This document shows, in pieces, positions 1-6,421 of a stretch of DNA of 11,053 nt (its first letter is position 1; every line of letters begins with the position of its first letter). Source of the DNA: JANQRV01 sp964533785 (lineage in GTDB: Bacteria > Bacteroidota > Bacteroidia > Chitinophagales > Saprospiraceae). Under the pieces are notes generated by a model. The model was not told where the DNA came from. It made no database searches and saw only the letters and a program-made list of their open reading frames with translations. A program made the translations under genes and the position numbers. The stretch spans positions 1 through 11,053 of the forward strand of contig CAZHNG010000235.1 of assembly GCA_964533785.1 (NCBI GenBank), given 5' to 3'.

Positions 1-29
1 TGATATCCATTGAATATCAGCGTTTTGTT

Positions 30-64
30 GTCTAAAATCTAGCGTCTAGCGTCTAAAGTCCAAT
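30..64 (+). repeat. GTCTARM-type heptanucleotide tandem repeat (5 units)
   Basis: Five consecutive 7-base units can be read at 30, 37, 44, 51 and 58: GTCTAAA, ATCTAGC, GTCTAGC, GTCTAAA and a decayed GTCCAAT. The array ends 20 bases before the start codon of the PLP enzyme, so it lies in its 5' leader or promoter zone. The same degenerate heptad occurs in the opposite orientation at the far end of the window. Function is unknown; such short arrays behave like slippage-prone intergenic repeats. Confidence 0.7.
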
Positions 65-84
65 AACAATTAAAAAGTATAACA

Positions 85-1278
85 ATGAAAAACCCTTTGA
101 GTTTTGGCTCCCTTTGCGTACACGATCAGCAACAGACCTCGAACACCCGACCCCACCAACTTCCTATTTATGCAACTTCTTCCTTTGATTTTGCTTCTAT
201 AGAGCAGGGTATCAATATTTTTCAAGGCAAAGAATCCGGGCACATTTACGGCCGGTTCGGCAATCCTACCACCGATACAGTGGCGCTCAAATTGGCTCAG
301 TTAGAAAGCCATGGATTAAAAATCGAAGCCCACTGTATCATGACCAGTTCCGGTATGTCGGCTATCAGCACGTTGGCAATGGCCACCTTAAAAGCGGGTG
401 ATAAAATACTTACGCAAGGTAATTTGTACGGCGGTACAACGGAACTTTTTTCACAAATCCTCAAAAGTTTTGGCGTTGAAATCATTGTAACTGATCTAAA
501 AAATCTCAATGAGGTCGAACGCTTATTAGAAGGTGATGCCAGAATTAAGATGGTCTATTTTGAAACACCGGCCAACCCTACTTTGGACTGTGTCGACATT
601 GAAGTGCTTGCCAATCTTGCTCGTCAGTATGGTTGTTATTCGGTAGCCGACAGTACATTCTGCACGCCATATGTGCAACAACCTTTCGCCTTTGGGGTAG
701 ATTTTGTCATCCATTCAACCACTAAATATTTGAATGGGCATGGCAATTCGGTAGCCGGAGCCATCATTGGTAAAGATGTTGACTTTATGAAGGAAAAAGT
801 CTGGAAGACCATGAAGCTAGCGGGGACCAATTGCAACGCCTGGGACGCCTGGTTAACCAATAATGGGTTGAAAACTTTAGCTCTTCGTATGGAACGCCAC
901 TGTCAAAATGCCGGTTTAATCGCCCAATTTCTGGAATGGCATCCAAATGTTGAACGCGTAAACTACTGTGGTTTAGCTTCCCATTCGAGTCACGAACTGG
1001 CAAAAAAGCAGATGAAAAAGTTCGGTGGTATGATCAGTTTTGAGCTGAAAGGTGGATTTCAGGCGGGTACCGATTTTATGAATAAGTTGGAGTTTTGTAC
1101 GCTAGCACCGACTTTGGGAGATGTGGATACCTTAATTTTACATCCGGCCTCCAGTTCTCACCTCAATGTACCTAAAGACCTTCGAATGCAGAATGGTATA
1201 ACGGATGGATTAGTACGCATTTCCGTTGGTATTGAAGAAGTAGAGGATATTTTGGCGGATTTGCGAGCAGCGTTGTGA
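85..1278 (+). CDS. Cys/Met-metabolism PLP enzyme (cystathionine gamma-synthase / gamma-lyase / O-acetylhomoserine sulfhydrylase family)
   Basis: A 397-residue, full-length, probably cytosolic member of the gamma-subfamily of fold-type I PLP enzymes, which act on homoserine esters, cystathionine or methionine at the gamma carbon. Visible signatures are the cofactor-phosphate motif YGRFGNPT near residues 55-62, TSSGMSAI near 87-94, the LYGGT tyrosine loop, the Schiff-base lysine K214 in HSTTKYLNGHG, and the C-terminal GLVRISVGIE that binds the substrate carboxylate. The LYGGT loop has Gly where classical methionine gamma-lyases carry an active-site Cys, which argues mildly against a dedicated MGL. 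Synthase, lyase and sulfhydrylase cannot be separated by eye. The start ATG fits the usual N terminus and is preceded by an A-rich stretch without a clear Shine-Dalgarno sequence, normal in Bacteroidota. It stands alone on this strand and converges on the next gene 30 bp away. Confidence 0.9.
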   Translation: MKNPLSFGSLCVHDQQQTSNTRPHQLPIYATSSFDFASIEQGINIFQGKESGHIYGRFGNPTTDTVALKLAQLESHGLKIEAHCIMTSSGMSAISTLAMATLKAGDKILTQGNLYGGTTELFSQILKSFGVEIIVTDLKNLNEVERLLEGDARIKMVYFETPANPTLDCVDIEVLANLARQYGCYSVADSTFCTPYVQQPFAFGVDFVIHSTTKYLNGHGNSVAGAIIGKDVDFMKEKVWKTMKLAGTNCNAWDAWLTNNGLKTLALRMERHCQNAGLIAQFLEWHPNVERVNYCGLASHSSHELAKKQMKKFGGMISFELKGGFQAGTDFMNKLEFCTLAPTLGDVDTLILHPASSSHLNVPKDLRMQNGITDGLVRISVGIEEVEDILADLRAAL

Positions 1279-1308
1279 GTTTAAACCTGGCTGGTTTTCA
1301 AAACTCCG

Positions 1309-2028
1309 TCAGGTCTGTGCTCCCTTCGGTTTAAACAGATCAAATACAATGATCCCTACGTAGGCGCCCAGCCCGCTTTCCGTTAAGGTCAGCAGATTGG
1401 TCATGAATTCCGCGGAAATATTCCCGCGAGCCCGTGCATCGATGATCATCCAGAAAGCGATCAAATAAATGGGGATGATGGTGAAAGTGATCCAGATCAA
1501 GGAGCTGCGCACTCTTTTCTTCCCATTAACGATCCCGTTGCCGTGGCGACGGTAGTAGCGGTTGCGTACCGTTTCGCTGACGATAGCGGTAAGGTAAGCC
1601 ACAAAAATGGGTAGTAAAAAGCCGGCGGTACTCATGGCTTCACTGGTTGGTAGACCACCCGTTTGTAAATGGAAAAGGATCCACATAAATAATATCAGCT
1701 TACCCACTAGCAGCGTAATAAAGATCCCGGTTTTTAAAAACTCTTCACTAAAACCTCTCGGTTTCGCCTTGGCGGTGGAAGAATCGGGTAAATCATTGAG
1801 GAAACCAATGTAATTGGCAACGATCTTATTGCGCGTCACCTGGAGATCGTCGGAGGGTAAATTACCCATGCGAACATTCTTTTCGTAAGCTTCGTATTGT
1901 GCAGCTAAAGAAACCGCCTGATCATTCCAGGCTTTTTCACCCAGTTCTTCTGTATACCGGAGTAGTTTTTCCGTTGCTTTTTCCAAATCATCCTGGGCAA
2001 TGAGTTGGCGCAATGATTTTTTGTCCAT
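1309..2028 (-). CDS. EAD11-like N-terminal domain fused to a four-helix membrane region
   Basis: A 239-residue protein. Residues 1-82 are soluble and helical, with the pattern LRQLIAQDDLEKATEKLL, then an aromatic/basic helix with QYEAYEKNVRMGNLP, then a helix ending NDLP. This matches my memory of effector-associated domain 11, a Death-like adaptor domain of Bacteroidota conflict systems that pairs with matching domains on other proteins. Residues 99-121, 132-152, 176-196 and 208-232 are four hydrophobic segments separated by short basic loops (RNRYYRRHGNG; NGKKRVRSS), so the protein is probably in the inner membrane with the EAD in the cytosol. No nuclease, protease or NTPase motif is visible. 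It is the last gene of the leftward series, 51 bp after the secreted-protein gene, which suggests co-transcription. The domain name is from memory of the family, not a search; the membrane topology is read from the sequence. Confidence 0.72.
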   Translation of the reverse strand: MDKKSLRQLIAQDDLEKATEKLLRYTEELGEKAWNDQAVSLAAQYEAYEKNVRMGNLPSDDLQVTRNKIVANYIGFLNDLPDSSTAKAKPRGFSEEFLKTGIFITLLVGKLILFMWILFHLQTGGLPTSEAMSTAGFLLPIFVAYLTAIVSETVRNRYYRRHGNGIVNGKKRVRSSLIWITFTIIPIYLIAFWMIIDARARGNISAEFMTNLLTLTESGLGAYVGIIVFDLFKPKGAQT

Positions 2029-2079
2029 ATTTATAGCTGTTGGAAGATGGAATTTTGAAATAAGGAAAGTGGGTTCTTC

Positions 2080-3039
2080 CTAATCTCCAATATTCAAAAT
2101 TACTTTTTTAAATTCATTTTTCATTTGATCGGCATAATCTTCCAGGTATTCATCGAAATCGATGTCCATTAAATGGTAACCTCCCCGTTTGACGTTCTCA
2201 TAGTATCCCGAACCGTATTTACCATCGATTTCCACGCCAATTTTGATACCTTCGGGCAGGGTTTGGTAGGTGATTAAAAATTCCAGTTTTTCACGCTTGA
2301 TCCAATTACATTGGTGGCCAAAACGCCGAAGTACCTTGCAGATAAAAGGATCCGTTTCATCTTTCAGTACTTCTTTGCACAGATCTGTCACTACAAAACG
2401 CAAGACATCTTCTTTTTCTAATAATGTAACCTCCGGATAGCGCATTTCGCATTTGCTTTTCCGGTACTTTCCTTCTGCGTAAGTCAAAATTGCATTGAAT
2501 ACAGCGAATTTATTGTACTGTTTTTTGATTTGTTCGTAGGAAATATCCTTCATCCCGTAAAAACTGGCTGGCGACACTTCTATATCGCGCTCTTTCGCAC
2601 GGCAGGATTGTCGACGCACTTGTACTTTGCCGTTGGAAAAACTGATGTAAATACGGTGGCAAAAACCAGGCAGACGATCGTATACATTAAGGGTGATCTG
2701 CTCTTGTTCTACATCCATCATATGGTGTAACTTATAGAACAGTTGTTGTTCTAATGAAATGGTTTTTTCTGTCCTGAAGTCAAGGCTCCACTGCTTCCAA
2801 TAACTCCAGAAATCGCGATAATCAGAAGTGTTTCCAATTAGGATCACCTCGATGGATTGCGGCTTTATCGCCACATCGGAAACACTAACTAATGAACTCA
2901 AGCCGCTTTGTTCTAACCACTTCTGGTAGATCACCGCCTGTGATTTGAAAAAAAGAGAATCTTGCAACAAACTATTTTGCGCAAAAGCCGGAACGGTAAT
3001 GAACAGACAGATACAGATATTAAGGGTCTCTTTTTTCAA
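2080..3039 (-). CDS. Secreted six-cysteine protein of unknown function (TTG start)
   Basis: I do not recognise this 319-residue protein. It begins with a Sec-type signal peptide: KK near the N terminus, hydrophobic ICICLFITV, then PAFA|Q with likely cleavage after residue 20. The mature part has six cysteines (in GFC, SCR, KCE, LCK, ICK and QCN), enough for three disulfides in the periplasm or outside the cell. It has no lipobox, membrane helix or catalytic motif I can name. The C terminus is acidic and charged (DIDFDEYLEDYAD). The start codon is TTG: no in-frame ATG lies between the upstream TAA and the signal peptide, and the next Met is far inside the protein. It lies downstream of oligopeptidase B with a 191-bp gap holding a strong inverted repeat, and 51 bp before the EAD11-like gene. 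A partnership with that gene is only inference. Confidence 0.75.
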   Translation of the reverse strand: MKKETLNICICLFITVPAFAQNSLLQDSLFFKSQAVIYQKWLEQSGLSSLVSVSDVAIKPQSIEVILIGNTSDYRDFWSYWKQWSLDFRTEKTISLEQQLFYKLHHMMDVEQEQITLNVYDRLPGFCHRIYISFSNGKVQVRRQSCRAKERDIEVSPASFYGMKDISYEQIKKQYNKFAVFNAILTYAEGKYRKSKCEMRYPEVTLLEKEDVLRFVVTDLCKEVLKDETDPFICKVLRRFGHQCNWIKREKLEFLITYQTLPEGIKIGVEIDGKYGSGYYENVKRGGYHLMDIDFDEYLEDYADQMKNEFKKVILNIGD

Positions 3040-3119
3040 GATCGGGCGATTGATATTGGTTGTTCTTTTAAACGGATAGGGGATGGGGGTTTATTGTGTT
3101 AGCGAGTTAGTACGGGTTG

Positions 3120-3158
3120 GACGAGTTGAACACGCGTGAAAACCCGTTTCAACTCGTC
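3120..3158. terminator. Perfect 11-bp inverted repeat (candidate terminator or RNA hairpin)
   Basis: GACGAGTTGAA at 3120-3130 is exactly complementary to TTCAACTCGTC at 3148-3158, leaving a 17-base loop that contains CACGCGTG. Both flanking genes read leftward, so the obvious role would be ending the oligopeptidase B transcript. However, the T-rich stretch (3159-3171) lies on the plus-strand side, as it would for a rightward transcript; the minus-strand transcript has no U-run after the hairpin. It is therefore a clear structure with an unclear direction. The rest of the 191-bp gap (3040-3230) shows no ORF or TAnnTTTG box. Confidence 0.55.
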
Positions 3159-3230
3159 TAATTTATTTTTTACTGCCTGCTACCAGGTCGCAGATCCCAC
3201 GAAAACAGTACTGGGCTTCTTCAATTCTTG

Positions 3231-5399
3231 TTAGTTGAGCAATTCAGACTCACTAACGCCCGCCAGGTCGAGAATAAAGGCATATTCCATCGCCAGCTCT
3301 TTCAATCTGCGGAATCTCCCCGATGCTCCGCCGTGCCCGGCCTCCATGTTGGTATGCAGGAGCAAAGGATTATTATCCGTTTTCATTTCTCTTAATTTAG
3401 CGACCCATTTGGCTGGTTCCCAATACTGCACCTGTGAATCATGTAAACCAGTCGTTACTAACATTGCCGGATACTCTTTAGACCCTACATTGTCGTAGGG
3501 GGAATATGATTTAATGTATTCATAGTATACGCTGTCCTTTGGATTTCCCCATTCGTCAAATTCAAAAGTGGTCAATGGGATGCTTTCATCGAGCATGGTC
3601 GTAACTACGTCGACAAAAGGAACGGCGGCGACGACCCCTTTCCAGAGCGCCGGCCTCATATTGATCACCGCTCCCATGAGTAATCCGCCGGCACTACCAC
3701 CCATCGCAAACAATTTTTCGCTATTGGTGTAGTTATTGGCAATCAGATAATCCGCACAATCAATGAAATCGGTAAACGTGTTCTTTTTGTTCAGTAATTT
3801 ACCATCTTCGTACCAATGACGGCCCATCTCTTCACCGCCTCTGATGTGAGCTATTGCGTAAGCAAATCCGCGATCTAAAAGGCTCAAACGAGTGGAACTG
3901 AAATACGGCTCCATACTATTGCCGTAAGAACCGTAGCCGTACAGTAATAACGGACGCTGGCCATCTTTCTGGTATCCTTTTTTGTAAACTACGGATATGG
4001 GGACTTGAGTGCCGTCCGTAGCAGTTGCCATTAAGCGTTCGGATCGATAATCTTCCTTGTCAAAACCACCCAATACTTCCTGCTCTTTCAACAAAGTAAA
4101 CTGTTTATTATCCATTCCGTAATCGAAAGTGGAGGGCGGGGTGGTCATCGACTGGTAGCCCAGGCGCAATAGCTTAGTGTCGAATTCAGGATTGATAGAG
4201 GTATAGGCCACATAAGCTTCTTCCGGAAACTGGATGTAGTGTTCTTCTCCTTCCCACGGACGAATACGGATCTGGGTGATGCCGTTGATCCTTTCGCTCA
4301 ATACCAGGTAATCTTTAAAGATGTCCATGTTTTCCAGCAGTACATCTTTGCGGTGAGGGATTACTTCCTGCCAATGTTCTTTCACGGTATGGTTTTCGTC
4401 AGTGACCATGAGCCGGAAGTTTTGGGCATCGAGGTTAGTCCGTATATAAAATTTGTCTTCAAAGTGGGCAATACTGTATTCCAGGTTGCGCTCCCGGGGC
4501 TGAATGACCCTGAATGGTTCAGTGGGGGTATCCGCATTTAAAACCCTGTATTCCTGTGAGAGGGTTTGGTAAGAACCAATTACGATATATTTTTTCGACT
4601 TCGTTTTGTAAAGAAATGAAAGGAAGGTTTCATCTATTTCGTGGAAAACTTCTTCGTCTTCACTGACAGGTGTGCCTAATTTATGCCTGAGAACTTTGTA
4701 ATCTCTTAGCGTTTGCAAGTCTTTCAGTACGTAAAAGACGGTCTGATTGTCGTTTGCCCAAACCACACTGCCAGCCGTATTGGGGATCTCATCTTCCAGA
4801 TATTCGCCCGTTTCCAGGTTTTTGAACCTGATCTTGTAGATCCGGCGGCTCAGGGTATCTTCTGCGAAAGCCAGTAATTTGTTATCCGGACTCACCGAAC
4901 GCCCTCCGATATTATAAAAATCAAAGCCTTTCGCCATTTCATTGACATTGAGCAGGATTTCTTCTTCTGCCTCTAAGTTGCCTTTTTTTCTAGCATAGAT
5001 GGGATATTCCATCCCTTCTTCGTAGCGGGTGAGGTAGTAGTAGCCGTTATCTTTGTAGGGTACCGATTGATCCGTTTCTTTTATTCTGCCCTTCATCTCC
5101 TGGAACAACTTTTCCTGAAAAGATTCCAAGTGTTCCATCATTTTTTCCCGGTAAGTATTTTCGGCTGTCAGATAATCAATCACTTCCTGGTTTTCCCGTT
5201 GGTTTAACCAATAATAATTATCAACTCTGCTGTCTCCGTGAAGGGTTAATGTTCTGGGGTCTTTCTTAGCCACGGGGGCTTCGATTTCCATTTTTTCAAA
5301 CATCATTGAAGTACGCTGTTCCTGCGAACTATTTTCCATATTACAAGATATTAAAAGGGTACAAACTAGTAAACTCCACCAATAAGATTTGGATTTCAT
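3231..5399 (-). CDS. ptrB: Oligopeptidase B (S9A prolyl-oligopeptidase family), predicted lipoprotein
   Basis: A 722-residue serine peptidase that cleaves short peptides after Arg or Lys. The N-terminal segment around residues 40-460 is the beta-propeller gate (starts HGDSRVDNYYWL) and the C-terminal part is the alpha/beta-hydrolase domain. The catalytic triad is visible as S569 in GGSAGG, D654 in GLHDSQVQYWEP and H689 in EAGHGG. The S-D and D-H distances of 85 and 35 residues equal those I recall for E. coli OPB. The family hallmark RGGEEMGRHWYEDGK is present. Residues 1-19 form a lipoprotein signal (SLLVCTLLISC, with lipidated C19), so this enzyme is predicted to sit on an envelope membrane, whereas the E. 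coli enzyme is cytosolic. The gene follows the agmatinase-like gene by 21 bp and is probably co-transcribed with it. Confidence 0.93.
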   Translation of the reverse strand: MKSKSYWWSLLVCTLLISCNMENSSQEQRTSMMFEKMEIEAPVAKKDPRTLTLHGDSRVDNYYWLNQRENQEVIDYLTAENTYREKMMEHLESFQEKLFQEMKGRIKETDQSVPYKDNGYYYLTRYEEGMEYPIYARKKGNLEAEEEILLNVNEMAKGFDFYNIGGRSVSPDNKLLAFAEDTLSRRIYKIRFKNLETGEYLEDEIPNTAGSVVWANDNQTVFYVLKDLQTLRDYKVLRHKLGTPVSEDEEVFHEIDETFLSFLYKTKSKKYIVIGSYQTLSQEYRVLNADTPTEPFRVIQPRERNLEYSIAHFEDKFYIRTNLDAQNFRLMVTDENHTVKEHWQEVIPHRKDVLLENMDIFKDYLVLSERINGITQIRIRPWEGEEHYIQFPEEAYVAYTSINPEFDTKLLRLGYQSMTTPPSTFDYGMDNKQFTLLKEQEVLGGFDKEDYRSERLMATATDGTQVPISVVYKKGYQKDGQRPLLLYGYGSYGNSMEPYFSSTRLSLLDRGFAYAIAHIRGGEEMGRHWYEDGKLLNKKNTFTDFIDCADYLIANNYTNSEKLFAMGGSAGGLLMGAVINMRPALWKGVVAAVPFVDVVTTMLDESIPLTTFEFDEWGNPKDSVYYEYIKSYSPYDNVGSKEYPAMLVTTGLHDSQVQYWEPAKWVAKLREMKTDNNPLLLHTNMEAGHGGASGRFRRLKELAMEYAFILDLAGVSESELLN

Positions 5400-5420
5400 A
5401 TATAACAGATTTTGGATAAA

Positions 5421-6224
5421 TTATCTAATCATTTTCGCTAAAAGTTCTTTTAATAATTTGGCCGCCAACATTGCCGTCATGCCCATTACATCGCGATCGG
5501 GGTTTAATTCCACAATATCCGCTCCTACAATAGGAATATTGATCTTTTCCAATATTTGCAAGGCTTCTCTTGTCGACAATCCGCCGGGTTCGTGGTGGGA
5601 AACGCCGGGTGCAAAGGCGGGGTCCATAACGTCCAGGTCAAAGGTCAGGTAAAGCGGTCCCTTTAATTCGGGGAGGTTATTTAGGTTAAAGTCTTTCATT
5701 TCAATAATAGAGACATCAAATTTTTCCGCCTGTTGCCTTTGGTGGGGTGTTAAGGTTCGATTACCGATTTGAGTTAAAGAATTCGCCAGCCGGTTTTCCA
5801 TTATTCGGGCAAAAGGACTGGCGTGAGAATAATAATTCCCACCGAAATCATGATAGAGATCTCCGTGAGCATCGATTTGTAAAATATGAAGTTCAGGATA
5901 TTTTTCAGCATAAGCGGCAATAACCGGAAAAGTGACCGAATGATCACCGCCCAGTGAAATAACCTGTTGACCACTGTTCAATAAAGTACTCACTTTGTGA
6001 AAGATACGCTGATAAGCTTCTACCGAATCTTCACGCTCAAAGTCGACAAATTGAAAATCCTGCCAGTAAGGTCTTAAAGCAGTCAAATCCGTTCCGTCTT
6101 GGGTACAAAAATTGGTAGCATCAGTATAAAATGCTTCTTGGATAAACTGAGGTCCTTTTGCTGCACCGCGAAGGAAGGAGGAATTGGCATCGTAGGGAAT
6201 CCCCAAAATACTGGTCTGTCGCAT
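5421..6224 (-). CDS. Agmatinase/arginase-family hydrolase (ureohydrolase fold)
   Basis: A 267-residue, dinuclear-manganese hydrolase of the arginase/agmatinase/formiminoglutamase family, which removes urea or a related group from guanidino compounds in the cytosol. All metal-ligand motifs are present: GGDHS (H95), DAHGD (D118, H120, D122) and DLDVMDP (D196, D198), plus the downstream Glu in VELNP. The N terminus ILGIPYDANSSFLRGAAKGP matches agmatinase-type proteins rather than eukaryotic-type arginases, so agmatinase (agmatine to putrescine and urea) is the best guess; substrate cannot be fixed by eye. It is somewhat shorter than the roughly 300 residues usual for SpeB but appears complete. 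The gene starts 43 bp after the heptad repeat array, and the OPB gene follows 21 bp downstream. Confidence 0.85.
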   Translation of the reverse strand: MRQTSILGIPYDANSSFLRGAAKGPQFIQEAFYTDATNFCTQDGTDLTALRPYWQDFQFVDFEREDSVEAYQRIFHKVSTLLNSGQQVISLGGDHSVTFPVIAAYAEKYPELHILQIDAHGDLYHDFGGNYYSHASPFARIMENRLANSLTQIGNRTLTPHQRQQAEKFDVSIIEMKDFNLNNLPELKGPLYLTFDLDVMDPAFAPGVSHHEPGGLSTREALQILEKINIPIVGADIVELNPDRDVMGMTAMLAAKLLKELLAKMIR

Positions 6225-6267
6225 AGATCAAAATTTCAATTATTAAATACCATCCCATTCACTCCAC

Positions 6268-6421
6268 CCATTGTTCATCGCTCATTGCTCATTGCCCATT
6301 GTTCATTGCTCATTGCCCATTGTTCATTGCTCATTGCCCATTGTTCATTGTTCATTGTTCATTGTTCATCGCCCATTGTTCATTGTTCATCGCCCATTGT
6401 TCATTGTTCATCGCTCATCGC
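6268..6421. repeat. Heptanucleotide tandem array, 22 units of YCATYGY
   Basis: Exactly 22 uninterrupted 7-base units run from 6268 to 6421. Only four variants occur: CCATTGT (6 copies), TCATTGC (6), TCATTGT (5) and TCATCGC (5). There is higher-order order: CCATTGT-led triplets with a 21-base period repeat at 6296, 6317 and 6338, and a different CCATTGT-led triplet at 6373 and 6394. Because 7 is not a multiple of 3, the array is open in all three plus-strand frames and gives spurious ORFs of HCSLLIA type. Read leftward, each TCAT unit gives ATGA, so all frames meet TGA quickly. The first four units overlap the 3' end of the RibF-GT2 gene. It resembles in form, not in sequence, the heptameric STRR repeats known from filamentous cyanobacteria. 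Confidence 0.95.

Noticed and set aside
1279..1314. Bidirectional terminator between the convergent PLP and EAD11-like genes (ACCTG...CAGGT pair, GTTTTCAAAAC, GTTTAAAC).
   Set aside because: The pairs are only 5 bp or have a 1-base loop, and no T-run follows on either strand. The gap is too small to choose a structure by eye.
6268..6421. Possible CRISPR array.
   Set aside because: Units are 7 bp with no unique spacers of 25-40 bp, and no cas genes are present.
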